NCBI RefSeq assembly: GCF_001039355.2
Contig: NW_019775014.1
Span: forward strand, 182,443-246,442
Reading direction: 5' to 3'
DNA: 64,000 nt
Source: Lingula anatina
Lineage: Eukaryota > Brachiopoda > Lingulata > Lingulida > Lingulidae
Part shown: positions 1 through 12,113 of the stretch, piece after piece
How positions within the stretch are numbered: position 1 is the stretch's first letter
How the letters are laid out: the number at the start of each line of letters is the position of its first letter
The notes under the pieces: model-generated
What the model was told of the DNA's origin: nothing
Seen by the model: the letters and a program-made list of their open reading frames with translations, nothing else
The model's database searches: none
Translations under genes and position numbers: made by a program

Positions 1-3000
1 TCCACATCTGGCACTCCTCCCTTCTTCAATCTGCCCATCTTGGTGGCCAGCAGAGACAGAAACTCCTGAACGTCCTTGTAGTCTGGGACATTGTAGTGGA
101 GCATCAACTGAGAGATAAAACATCCAAGAAATTGGTCCATTTATCATAAAAGATCAGCCAGGTGCATTTCAATTATCTTAATCTGATTGCTGGATATGCA
201 AACTTGTATATCACATAAAACTAATTCGACATCTGCATATCAGAATATGTATCTTAAAAGCAATTTGTCCATTCATGGTATTGGTTCTGAATACCTTTCA
301 AGCCAAATTAATTTTTATTTCACGTTTGAAGTAATTTCTAATTTTTTTGTTCACCTTCTTGAATCAGCTAATTTAAAATAACTTTCAGCCACTGCCAGTA
401 TACGTGTGTAGGGGGTAAAGTAACAAATAGGCGAAGTAACAAATAGGGCACAGGCCTGAGGGGACTACCAAGAATAGTGCCCAGTGAAAGGAAAGGGGAC
501 CCCTACGTGAAGAAGAGCAGCAGGTTCCATTTTCTCTCACTGGACATTATTTCTCTACTCACCTGCTGCTTGCTACATCTCCGCATGATGGCCTCTACTG
601 GAGAAATGGGGTCAGGGAGAGTCTCAATCTGAAACATTTACATAACTCTTGTAAACTAGAAGATCAGAGATGTGATACCACCTCCTGGGCATGTACCACC
701 AGCTGGATTAGGCACACAAAAGAAATAACTCACTTATAATATATGAAAGTGAGGGAAGAATTCCATCAGCTGTGTAATGTTAAAAGAGTAAAGTGACTCC
801 AGGTTATTCCTACCTTCACACAATTCCTTAGAATTACTGAAGCGTCCGAGGATCCCGTTGCCATGACAATACCTGGACTGTCCAGCAGTTTGATGTGTTT
901 ATCAAGATGGACTTCTTGCATGGTCCTGCAGGAGAGAAGAATTTTCTGTTATGAAGTCACTAAGCCAATTACCAAATTTACTTAAATTCAAAATTCGAGT
1001 TTTTTTCTTTACCTATAATGCAAACTTATGAGAGCATTAAATTGTCTTCCTTGATTTCTCATAAATTTAAAGCAATGTTTTCTTCAATTCAAATGTTTGT
1101 GTATCTTCAATCTCATCAAATGGCAAGGAAATTATTTTTTCAACGGAGTAATGAGTATTGGGTTGCATTTGTTAAGAGCTAGAGACATATGCGTATTGCC
1201 AAGAGTCACATTTTTTATCTGTTTGAAAAAAATTACTGGTGACTAATTAAGGCATATTCCTTATTCTCTTAAGTAGTGAGTGAATAAGTACAATGTCCTG
1301 AAGTAGACATAAATAAAATAGAAATGGTTCGTCCATGATTTCTACTCACTTGGTGAAACCAGGAGTGGCGCCCACACCACATGCTTTACACCTCTTCAGA
1401 CTGTTGATGATACTGCTCTTGCCTGTGTTAGGAAACCCTGTAGGAGACAATTGTGACAACATGTCACACCTAACACATTGTTTATCAAGTAAATGCATTT
1501 CTGTGAGTAACATTTATCTCATTTGGGATAAAATGAGCTTCAATCACACAAAAATTAATTCATGTTCTGTAAATTAGGGACAAAGATCTGATCTGGCCTG
1601 GTTCAATTTCAACTTGATTTCATTGTCTAGTAATTTCTTCCAAACACGTCAAGTTTTCCTTCCCTTACCCACAATCCCCACAGTAATAGCTGTCCTGATG
1701 TCTTGGTTTCTACAATAGTTGCCTAGCAACTTCAGGAGAGCGTCTGCTCCTACACAGCGACTTGACTTCAGCAGATCTTCTGTCGTCTTTTGAAGTGAGC
1801 CTCGACTCTGCCCCTGTATAATTGTGGTCAAAATAAATTGATTAAAGAATCTTATTATTAAATATCTGATGTGATTTAGAAATTTAGTTTGAACAATAAT
1901 ATGGATTATTTTCTAGTCTCTAATATGTTACAATCAAGTTAAATTTTTTTTCCATCAAGGGCTTCTAAAGGCAATCTGGACTTAATACACTGTTTCAAGT
2001 GACTTACTTTTGCTAAATTTCCAATTTGCACATTGTTACAATTTTAAGCAAAAATGTGTGCAGAATTAGTAATTTTTAAAAGTATTTTCAGTAACAAATG
2101 TTAAATCATTTTAAGCAAAACATATGTGATCCATTCTAGTATGAAAATAATACTACACCAGAGTTAATAGAGATTAACAAGAACCTGATATGAACTAGAC
2201 TAGATAAGATCTAGATGAACCAGTCAACAAAATACTAAGAAAAGCCAGTATCTAATTATCACGAAATCAAACTATATTTCAATGCAACTGTCTATAATTC
2301 CAATAAAACCATTTCTTGGTACACTAGTTACCCACCAAGTTTTCTTTCTGTGTCTGAGTTGATGCTTTGAAGGCAACTGTGGGTAATTCATTTCTCAAAT
2401 GGGTCAGCCACTTTTCAACATTCTCTTTTGGAACAAGATCTGGTAAAAGTTGTAATAAAGTGTTTACAATAATATACACCAAGTGCCTCATCATACAATA
2501 TAGCAAACTGGTATCAGAACAAAGAAAACAGTAAGCGTCTCTTGCTTATGTAACTCTATTAAAAACAATGAATCTTTCCTCAACAATTTACCTGACATGG
2601 GGTTTAAGCTTCCCTTCCCTTCAGCAGTTTTAAGAGCTGTAGACAAGTTTCTCTAACTCATGCTATCTAAATAAGTCTTAAAACATAACCAGTACTAAAT
2701 CATGACAATATATTGCTTGATAAGGACATCAAGCCACCCCTCCCCCCATTTGCTTCTCTCGAGCAATTTTAAGAGTTGCTTAGCCAAGATTTTGTCCCTC
2801 CAATTCACTTTTATCAAATATAAATTAAATCAAATTTACCAATTTTGTTGAGGACTAGCACAAGTTTCTTGTTTGCCCCTGCGCTGATCACTGCTTGCTC
2901 CACCTGGGGGCAGCGACTTCCCACAGGGTCCCTGGCATCCAGCACCTCCAGAATGACATCTGCTGCCTCAATCACCTGCAGACACAGTGATAAATGGGTC

Positions 3001-5372
3001 TAATGACACCTTTATTATGAAACACCTTCAGACACAGAGCTATCTAACTACATCTATATTATAAAACATATGGCGACACAGGGATTAATAGTTCTAATTG
3101 CATTTTTATTTTTGATGAAGACTTGTAGAGACAAGAGCCATGTACTATGTTGGATCCACCATCTTAATAACTAAGAACATTGCTCTCATTATTTAGATTC
3201 TGTTTTATCATCTTACCTAGAGACCACAAAATCCTTTTTCAATACACTTTATTACTTTGTTGAAGTTTATCCTTTTTCAATACACTTTATTACTTTGTTG
3301 AAGTTTAAATACTGGAAGAAAACTAGCATGAGGAATTTTTCTTCAAAAACTAACAATGATACATTCTTACTACAAGAAAAAATATCAAGCCTGCTATTAT
3401 AGTTTTTTTTTCTGATATAAAGCACAGTTTATTAACTTAATACAAAATGTGACAAAAAGCCAATGACAATATAAGTCTGTACATACCAGTCTTTGACTAA
3501 TATACCATCACTGTTCTTACCTTTTTAAACTCTTTGTAGTAAGCTTTGAGAGATGACTCCACGGGTTTTCCGCCAGTCAGAGCGGCGGACAACTCCTCCC
3601 CCGACAGAGCATTCTGGGAAATAAGTAATTTTTAAAAGTGACACATCAAAGTGATATTTCAACTAAAGTGTACTTAGAATGTGAACAATATTGTTCCATA
3701 CCATTTTCATTTCTTTTAACTTTCTAATCTACTAAGAAGTATATTAAATCCGGTAAGATTAAAACTTAATGCTTATTCAATTACTCATTTACTTGGTATG
3801 CACAGATTTAAAAGAGAAACCAAAGATTGCTACAAAATATATTAATAAAGAATAATGATTTAAGGATAATGACAGCCACAACGAACAACGATGCAGACAG
3901 TTTTAATAAATAGCATTATTTTCATGATACAAGATGCCTGTAAACAATGCTTTACCTTTCTCTCATATTCCTCTGTTCTTTTCTGTGCATCTTGAGCAAG
4001 ACTGGCTAAATTTCTCTTTTTATCCAAGATCTTTTGTCTGTCTTTTTTCCTCTTGTCTTTCAGACGTTGCTGTTCTTCTTCTAACTGTAAAATAATTCAT
4101 TACCTTGAATTTTCAATGTGCTTTCGATAATCCCAGCAAGTACCTGCGGCCTCAGGTTCAGTAAGTTAATGCTATTCTTATCCTGACATACTCATATTAC
4201 AATTGGAGCCATCCAAGAGATCCCCATGTCCCATGAATTAGCACATAATCAAGAAAAAATTTCATAGGATTTGGAGGAGAGTGGGTCAAAAATAATGGCA
4301 AACTAATGTGTGCAAGGAACATAAATTCCAGTAACTTCCAAGATCCGTCAATCACTCTATGAAATATATGAACTTATACATTGTAATACCCTTCTCTTTC
4401 TGTCTTCAGCTTCTTTCAAAATTTCTTCTTTAAAAGGCAAACTGTTTGGGACAGCCACATCTTTTCTTTTAGCTGAAAAAGACATGCGTTTTGTGGACTA
4501 AAAAAACAACCAAACTTTTGCTTATTTTATCAATCTCTGGCATAAAAATATGATAAATCAAGATATAAAACTTATGACTGACATGTTGATTGCAACATAT
4601 ACTGTGTGTACTAAATGATTTATTATCTAATTATTATTATGGTTGTTATCTTCATGTTTACTGCCAACTGTTAATGACAAAAGCATGAACCCACATTTAG
4701 TGTTGGGATTGTTCTTTGCTTCTTTTTTCTTCTTTCTGTTGTGTTCTCTAACCTGGAAAATTTTTCTTTTAATAAACAAGTAAACAAACATACCATTACA
4801 AAAAATGAAGCCCGGTTTCAATGTTATTAATTCTGATCAGTATCAATATGGCTACATGTATGAAAAGAAATCGTAGTTTTACACACCAAACATTTAACAC
4901 TGTACCTAAATTCAGTGCAATTTGGCATCAGTGATTTCAAAGAGTTTACTGTATTTCAAAAGATCAATGTTGCTACAAATATGAAAGTCTAGTTAGCATT
5001 CTAAATACACTACCAAATCTGACTGTCACCTCAAAAAGTTGTAATCAGTTTTACTTTACCTTTCTTTCTATTTTGTATTTTTTTCTACATGTTAGCCTCT
5101 TGCTCCTCTTTTCTGAAAATAACATCTCCACAATATGAGCATTTATCAATTTGACAGAATGGTTTAAATCAATTAACAAATTAATTTAAATTACAAAAAT
5201 TAAAATAAAAAACAATTTCAATTCACATAAATATAAATATAATGACAAAACATCTAAATAATTTACATATCTTGCTTTACCTTTGGTTGAATAAACCATA
5301 TCTTATTTTCAAATCATGCCTCATGCTAATTGGAAAAATTTATATATACTTACTGAAAAACTGTTTCACCAT
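1..5372 (-). CDS. GNL3: Nucleostemin-type nucleolar GTPase, 13 exons, 3' end outside window
   Basis: Coding exons by GT-AG and phase: 5354-5372, 5060-5112, 4695-4752, 4390-4472, 3956-4084, 3521-3613, 2840-2975, 2336-2439, 1669-1813, 1350-1437, 814-925, 563-628 and 1-107. Together they give about 397 codons without a stop. The lysine-rich N-terminus (residues 1-45) fits the nucleolar and RNA-binding tail of the family, followed by a basic coiled region (about 70-115). The GTPase motifs occur in the circularly permuted order of YlqF/YawG-type proteins: NKID (G4, about 188-191), KAST (G5-like), GFPNTGKSS (G1 P-loop, about 273), GATPGFT (G2) and DSPG (G3, 318-321). The last exon ends in KKGGVPDV, as in GNL3 and GNL3L. 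The family acts in ribosome biogenesis and cell proliferation. Invertebrates usually have one gene for the vertebrate GNL3/GNL3L pair, so the symbol covers both. The exon 3/4 junction is the least certain, because an alternative acceptor exists near 4490. Confidence 0.93.
3231..3306. repeat. 38-bp tandem duplication in a GNL3 intron
   Basis: Two adjacent, essentially identical 38-bp units begin at 3231 and 3269. They lie in the intron between the exons at 3521-3613 and 2840-2975. A simple local duplication with no coding effect. Confidence 0.85.
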
Positions 5373-8300
5373 GCTGAAAGCTTGTGTTTGTCACTTTGTG
5401 AAACGCTTCAACATCAGCACAGAAAAAAATCAAGTAGCCTCTCGGCGTTCTTAACTCAGCGATTCTCTCACAACTTCCTTAATGATTTTCGTATTTTCTT
5501 TTTTTATGCAAAATCATCAAAACCGAGTACCGACGAGATTAAATCCCGGTATATTTCTCACGATGTATGTTTCTGTTGTTACAACGTGTATCTCTCGCTC
5601 ACGTTTCTTTCGCCGGAAGTAGCGGAAGTTGGTATTTTAAGTCGTTCAGCAGAGAAGAAAATGAATCCGTTTCATTGGATGATTCCATGAAAAACAAACG
5701 TGCTGGAGGACAGGCAAAACTACTAACTGCAGAGTGTGAGTTTTAAATTTATTTCATAAATCCCGGTAAACTATTTTTTATTGATCATATATTTGAATAA
5801 GACATTTGTAACATTAAAATCAACTTATTTTTGTAATAATTTTTAAAATTAAGGCAAATGTTTTTTGTTTTTGCTCGGTAAGAACTAGATTCTCCTCGTG
5901 CCAACTTGCGTGTAATGGGAAAGTTGGCAAACAAACCTTAGTCACACTACTACTGCAGTAGTTATGTTACCACAGCATCCGTTGACTTAGCGGTAATGTT
6001 TCTTTCTCTTTCATGTTTCATTTATTTAAAAATTTAAAAATAACACAGCTGCTCACCTTTTATATTCTCGATATATAGTCTGATACTAGTGCTTTGATTT
6101 ACCTTTTTAAATCTCATTTTTACTGTAAGTTAGTTGTATGGGAGCGTCCACATAAACTCGTCGTCGGTCTATCTCTGGGGAAGGGGGGTGATTCTCTCTA
6201 AATTGCATTCAGTGTAAATGGCTAAAATGTCATGCACGCCTACTCAAGCTACTAGGGGGTAATTAATGTAATTAAGTGTATTTCAGAAATATATGTAATT
6301 GATAATTAAATAATTTGTCAAATCTAGTTCTTTCTCAGTTTTTGTCACAAACATGACTTAGTTTTTAAATTGAATAATAAGTTAGTCCCTTTCTTTTGTT
6401 ATTGGTGAAAAAGTTACATGCAACCACTTTATGAATAAAATGGAATTCCAGATAATAACGTGTCTGAGCAGCTAGGTACCTGAAACAAAATATATTGCTA
6501 ATTAAACTACTATATATCATAATTAAATGTTATTTCTTGTTGGCAACGTAAGTTGAATATAATTTTTAAAAAGAAATAATCCTATTAGATTAGTGCCAGT
6601 ATTATATTATCCAGAGGTACTGTACAAAAAAAGCGAAGTTATTTGTTGCTCTTTCAGCCTTAGGTATAAAATTTACAGGCAGCCAGGCATTTAATTTATT
6701 CAGATATGATGCAGACATGCCTGGGCATACAATAAAAAGTAAAGTGTGTTTTGGTCGTGACTTAGACTATGTAGTTGTAAACATTATCGCAGAGAATACT
6801 GTACAACCCGTCTGACTCATGGTTTAACTACATACAGTAAGAACTTGAAAATATTTTGTCAAAAGACCATTCTTTCTCGACATATATATTTTTTTTACTT
6901 TGAAAATTTGGTCATACTTGAAAATTAGCCTGTTGATAATTTTGAAAAGCTAAACACCTAATATTTAATTTCTAAGTGAAAAAAATTTTACCATAATACA
7001 TATGTTGCTTAAAAACCTTGCTGCTTATACTGGAACCTGAGAATGACAGTTTTTTTTTATTTTATTTTAATTCAAATACCAATGAGTAAGAGTAAAGATA
7101 TGGGGGAGGGGGGGGGGGGAGGAGGATGTAAGAGAGTAAATAGGCAGATAGTGTATCCATGCAGATAATATCATTATTTTGAAAAAAGGGTAACTGGGAG
7201 AACAACACTGATAAAGAGATAACCCCTGTCACATGAGGCATTGAAAACTATCACAAAAATAATATCTTTCACTGCCAGTTTTTTTCCCTGCTGCCAAGCG
7301 ATGAGACAGCACATCCCGTTTATGAAAGAGTAGTATGTCCTAGATCAGGATCAGCCCCATTTCATTCTGACCCAGAGGGAGAAACATAGTCACAAGTCCA
7401 TCCAGTGGCAGTCAGTCATTGAAAATATTAATTACTAAGGTCCATAACTTTTAAAGTTAAGTTGTTAATTTTAATTTGTTAAAACAAAGCCAAAAAACAT
7501 AACCTGGCTCTCAGCAGAGGCAATAATATCATTGTTAATATTATGATATTGTTTAAAATCCAAATATATTATGTAGACTTATTGATGTAAAACACAAGTT
7601 AAAGAAAGTCATTATACTTGCATTTTGCCATAAAAAAGAGCCATTTAATGTTCAAAATGTATATAAAAAGTCACAGGTGGTATATAACTTATATCCTTTT
7701 GCAGAAAATTTCTTTACTTCCCCATTCACAACCTCATTAAGTCAACCTTCCTGTTTATATAAGGGTTCAGAAAATTAAACTAGATTACTGATTGTCGGAT
7801 GTGTCCTGCCAAAATATGTACTTTGCCGTACTAGGTACATCTCTTGTGTTTACTCTATTGTTAACTGTCAAATCACATCTCTTGGTTCAAATCGATTTTT
7901 TCAAAGGGACTCCAAAATAATTATTTGAAGTGCTAAAGAAAAATTTTAGAGACATGATGACTAAGTAGTTAAAATGATTGATGGCATATTTTTTTCAGTG
8001 TGCAATCAGCCATATTTGTAAGGCTGTGTACACTGCAAGCCTGACGTTTAAATCTTTCACATCTCAAACCATTCTTTTTTACTACCCCAAAACAAGTTAT
8101 TTCTTGATTCGTTTGTGTTATCTGAGTACTGGTTTTATTAAGGTACAAATTTTGCTGGACACACTCCAAATTGGCTGCTTTCCATTCTTGCTAATCACCA
8201 GACAACCTATTTTTTGGCAGACAGGAATTAGGAGGGGGATTGGGGTTATCTTATCGTGTCCTCAGATAGGGTGCCTCATGCTGATTAACAGCACTCATTG

Positions 8301-8479
8301 TTCCTAGAAAATGGGGAAGTAGGAATACTAGTAACTGACATCAGTGAGTAAGAGGCTGTTTTCCTGTTTTCTTAAATTACAATATTTTTGCTTGGTATTT
8401 TGTGACGATGTTTATAAATCATCATTTTCAGTGAAAATAGGACACAGGTATTATGAAGAAACAGTTAGCTCTATGATTA
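5373..8479. other. Gene-free AT-rich spacer upstream of GNL3
   Basis: The GNL3 start codon is at 5372 on the minus strand, so its promoter and 5' untranslated sequence should lie just to the right. No TATA box stands out. The more GC-rich stretch 5450-5740 is the likeliest promoter area. It might also hold a non-coding 5' exon of the kinase gene that runs the other way from 25138, but I cannot show that. A G-rich run lies near 7100-7130. No conserved coding sequence was seen up to the LTR element. Confidence 0.5.
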
Positions 8480-8910
8480 TATAATAGAGATGATTTTAAA
8501 ATTTGAAACTCATTTTAATTTTATAAGATATCTAGTAAAATGCCTTCATGGTGACCTTAATCTGCAGTCGGGATCATTAAATTATATTCACTGTGTGTTG
8601 ATAACATCACAGGATAGATAGCTATTGTTGTTTTGGAACAATTAACTGATCCCGTCTGGAGATGAAGATAGAGTTCTAAAACATCAAAGTCAAAGTTTAA
8701 GATTTATATCACATCTATTGCGTATTGTTGGCTGGGGATAATTTAATACTGAACTGACCAATGAAAGGGAAGGGGACCACCCCTCACCTCAAGAGTGCCA
8801 CTGGACTTTTAGAACAGTTGAGCTTCAGCCACGACTCTGTTAACATCATTTTTAGTTGCTCAGCTTAGCTTAATAAAGTTCTATAACTACACGAAATCTT
8901 GTTGGTTATA
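8480..8910 (+). repeat. 5' long terminal repeat
   Basis: 431 bp matching 18706-19136 with 4 substitutions and no gaps. It carries a polyadenylation signal AATAAA at 8872-8877. As in other LTR elements it should contain the promoter. The ends may be a few bases inside these coordinates, because flank and LTR share TA-rich sequence. Confidence 0.95.
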
Positions 8911-8911
8911 C

Positions 8912-8929
8912 TGGTGAAGACAAGTGGAA
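8912..8929 (+). other. Candidate tRNA primer binding site
   Basis: The sequence one base after the LTR begins TGGTGAAGACAAG. A TGG start directly after a 5' LTR is expected where the CCA end of a tRNA pairs to prime minus-strand synthesis. I could not assign the tRNA, so the call rests on position and TGG alone. Confidence 0.45.
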
Positions 8930-8948
8930 GATCCCTATACAACCTCTC

Positions 8949-9851
8949 ATGAGCCAGCCAAACAATAACAGGGTGAATACTAGGAGCGCAGCGGCAGCAG
9001 GAATGGCGAATGGAAGACAAGAAGAGCCTCTTCCCCAGCAACAAGCCCAAGTGCTTGTTACCTTTCCCACTTTTTTTACCCCAGATCCCTTTTATGGGGA
9101 CGTTGAGGAGGAACCGCAACACTGGCTTGCAAGGTATGAGGCGTTTGTGGCCAATCAGCCAGATAAAACGCAGTATCTGCCTTTCTTATTAAAAAAAAGG
9201 GCAGAACTATGGTTTCAAGCTCTACCAGAAAGAGTAAGAAAAGACTTCACCTTATTTAAAGAAGAATTTCTAAATTCTTTTCAACAAACCCAGCAAATGA
9301 AGCTGCAGAAAACTGTTGAACTGTTTCACCAAAAACAGGGGGACGCAGAGACAGCAGTAGATTTCCTCACAAGGATGAGGAAACTGGGGAGAAGCACTAC
9401 ATTAGATGACAATAGTCTGATTTGTGCCTGTATAAATGGGCTCAGACCAGAAATCCGGCCTTTCATCATTCAGAAACAAGTTCAGACAATGGCTGAGCTG
9501 CACCAAGCAGCAGCCTTGGTAGAAATAAGTTTCAAACCTGCAGTAGCAAGTGCAGCTACTGCAGAAGGGAACTTGATCCAAAGCCTGATGAATCGGATCA
9601 ACATTCTAGAAAACAAACAGAAGTCCGTGACTTTTGAACCAGCCCCACGAGGACGACCGATAATAAAACAAGGAGAAAGAAGACATTCCCAGTCGCCTAG
9701 AGGAAGGTCACCTGAACGGAGAGAAGAATGCGGGAGATGTGGTAGGTGGAAACATAGATTTATCAGTGATTGTCCAGCAATGGGTAAAGAGTGCCATAAG
9801 TGTAAAAAACTAAATCATTTCGCAAAAATGTGCAAGTCACAATCACATTAG
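8949..9851 (+). CDS. gag: Gag polyprotein of the LTR element
   Basis: 300 residues. Residues about 40-200 match the pattern of retrotransposon capsid (Gag) domains, including an ELWFQALPE segment and a following helical region that mediates particle assembly. Residues 200-258 form a basic linker. The C-terminus has two CCHC zinc knuckles for nucleic-acid binding: C261-X2-C264-X4-H269-X5-C275 (slightly irregular spacing) and C282-X2-C285-X4-H290-X4-C295. The start is the first ATG after the primer site, 38 bases past the LTR. The stop is UAG at 9849-9851. The frame stays open straight into pol, which suggests a Gag-Pol fusion made by readthrough. Confidence 0.93.
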   Translation: MSQPNNNRVNTRSAAAAGMANGRQEEPLPQQQAQVLVTFPTFFTPDPFYGDVEEEPQHWLARYEAFVANQPDKTQYLPFLLKKRAELWFQALPERVRKDFTLFKEEFLNSFQQTQQMKLQKTVELFHQKQGDAETAVDFLTRMRKLGRSTTLDDNSLICACINGLRPEIRPFIIQKQVQTMAELHQAAALVEISFKPAVASAATAEGNLIQSLMNRINILENKQKSVTFEPAPRGRPIIKQGERRHSQSPRGRSPERREECGRCGRWKHRFISDCPAMGKECHKCKKLNHFAKMCKSQSH

Positions 9852-10804
9852 GGGTACGGGCGTAATATGCAGATTTCCAATACAAAAAATCATTCCATAG
9901 ATGCAATTTTAAAAGCAGATCCAGTGGATCATAATTTGGTTGTCATCAAAATTAACAAAATTCCTGTTTATGCTCTTGTAGATACTGGTGCATCAATGTC
10001 TTGTATTTCCAACAAACTTTTGTCAAAATTGGATAAAAATTCTTATAGTCATGTCAGACCTCAAACATCCCAGGTTTTAGGAGTAACTGGTCAACCACTG
10101 AATATCATAGGTGCAGTTGAAGTCAAATTTTCCATTGAAAATCAAAATTTTTCACAAATTCTTCATGTTTTTCATCATTTACCGAGAAATGTCATTCTAG
10201 GACTGGATTTTCTGAAAAAGTTTTCTGCAAATATTTCTCCAGGATCCAATACCATAACTTTCGAAAAATCAAATGACAAAATTCAAACTGAAAAGGCCAA
10301 TTATTTGGGTTATGCACGCTCTTTATGCTCTGTTACTGTTGCTCCTAGATCAGAAGTACAAATTCCTTTACGTGTTGCTCGTACAAAGAACACTAGTGTC
10401 CACACAATATTACTGGAACCTGTAGAAAATAAACACTACATTGCTAGAAGTATTTGCAACATCTCAAAAGGTGTATGTAGAATTTACAACCCAACTAATG
10501 AATTTTATAAGATCAAAAAGAATGCAGTTTTGGCAAAAGTTTTTCCAGTGTCAGTTGATGATATATCATGCTCAAACCCAAATGCTCACATCAACTCTAT
10601 ACAAAACGAAATGAATCACATACCAACCGAAACAAAAGAGCACAAAGCTGAGGATTTTATTGAAAAAGCGAAAAGTCTTGGTATAAATTTAGAAAATTCA
10701 AATTTAAATGATGCACAAAAGAACATTTTGTTAGATTTCCTTGGCCAAAACAGAGATATTTTTGCCACAGATGTCAGTGAATTAGGTTTAGGAAAAGTTC
10801 CAGG
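9852..10804 (+). pseudogene. pol: Pol, first part: aspartic protease and N-terminal pol region, cut by an insertion
   Basis: This part is open in the gag frame immediately after the gag UAG; its first ATG is at 9867. The retropepsin active site DTGAS lies at 9981-9995 (residues 39-43 counted from that ATG), with the typical hydrophobic segment before it and an ILGLDFL segment about 70 residues later, as in Ty3/gypsy proteases. The region leading to reverse transcriptase follows. The frame then runs into the element inserted at 10805 and stops at 10827-10829 inside it. The rest of pol continues at 12114 in another frame. The shift equals the 1,309 added bases (1,304-bp insert plus 5-bp target repeat), so pol was open before the insertion. 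Confidence 0.92.
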
Positions 10805-11121
10805 GCCCGGTTGCACCAACCGGTCGTAAGTGAGGCGTAGCAGTTGCGCCGGCGTAAACCGGGCGCAAAATGCTACGCCCGAGAAAAGCCAGTTGCACCA
10901 AACTGGAGTAGTGTTTACGTCGGTCTTAACTTTGTCGTAAATTTACGCCTGCTAGTTAGGTGGAGTAAGTCGGTCGTAGCTCGTTTTGCACTATGGCTAG
11001 GCTGGCGCAGAGGGAGTTTGATGACAATTATTGTAGTTAACGTAGATTATGTGGGTTGTTACTTGTTTGTTTCTTACACAAAACTTCCGTCTCCATACAT
11101 GTAGCTTGGTTTTTAAAAAAC

Positions 11122-11201
<80 letters not shown>

Positions 11202-12108
11202 ATTATTAAATACATTATGTGTGTAGCCATGTACATGTATATGCATGTGTTCAAATTAAATTTTACCACTCATGTCGACACGCCTTGGCTCTCAGCAGTA
11301 CGGTTTCTTTAATTCTTTTCACAATTTTTGACAAACCATAACTAACTATAGTCATTTTTTATTCACATTTTATATCATTCATATTTTACGGTATATAAAC
11401 ATAGATACAAAAGCTCAAAATATCAACATTTTAAGGCTCATATAATATGTATTAGGTCTCTTGTATTTCTCAATCTCCAAGATGTAAGATCCATTGAATT
11501 AAATGATACCTCACGGTGTAACCATAGATAAAAAAAGGTCATGAAATTGTCGGCACTGTTGTAAAATTATAAAAAGAAAGCAATGCTGACTTTTTTGCAT
11601 TATTTTCAGACTCAGTAGTTTCGATTACAAATGTGAAGGTGTTCAAATCCATTAATAAAAATACGTACTGCCTCCAACGCTTTTTTCTCATTTACAACAG
11701 CATTCTATAACAGCATACATATCACACTATAACAATATTTTGATTCTGAATATATTTACGATTTTATTGGTATATATCCAAGGCAACAGCAAAGTTAACG
11801 TATTTCAACGTTCTTATTTCTAAATCAATATGGAATAATTTAGCTTATGAATTTCTTCGTCACTGAAATGCTCCTTTTGTGTTTATCTATGTCATCATTC
11901 TATTATGACTGCAGCTGAGAACTCCTCATTCACGTATTGTTTGCCAGTGATGCAACGGAGCGTTACTCGGGCGTAGTTACGACCATCAGTTTTTGTCTTG
12001 GTGCAACGGGCGTAAGCAGGGAGAGTAAACCTGTCGCACGGACGCCAGGCGTTGCGGTTTACGACAGTCGTAGCCGAGTAAATTTACGCCCTGTTGGTGC
12101 AACCGGGC
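10805..12108. mobile_element. Non-autonomous TIR DNA element inserted in pol
   Basis: 1,304 bp with perfect 16-bp terminal inverted repeats, GCCCGGTTGCACCAAC at the left and its reverse complement at the right. It is flanked by the 5-bp direct repeat CCAGG (10800-10804 and 12109-12113). It has no transposase-like frame, so it would need a transposase in trans. About 150 bp at each end are rich in short CGTA-containing words (such as GGCGTAA and GTCGTA) in both orientations, resembling subterminal transposase-binding motifs. The centre is AT-rich with an (AT)n run at 11125-11199. Because CCAGG merges into a GGGCCC palindrome, the exact ends could be argued by a few bases. The 5-bp repeat is the only reading I found that leaves pol in frame. 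The superfamily is not assigned. Confidence 0.88.
11125..11199. repeat. (AT)n microsatellite
   Basis: About 75 bp of alternating AT inside the TIR element. Its repetitive translation (YIYI...) creates false reading frames on both strands. Confidence 0.97.
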
Positions 12109-12113
12109 CCAGG

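Noticed and set aside
5242-5690. Plus-strand frames opposite the GNL3 start
   Set aside because: No recognisable content; they overlap the GNL3 first exon on the other strand.
10997-11312. Open frames on both strands with YIYIYI runs
   Set aside because: They translate the (AT)n microsatellite inside the TIR element.
12094-12113. ATG as start of the second pol part
   Set aside because: It lies in the right inverted end of the inserted element, not in pol.
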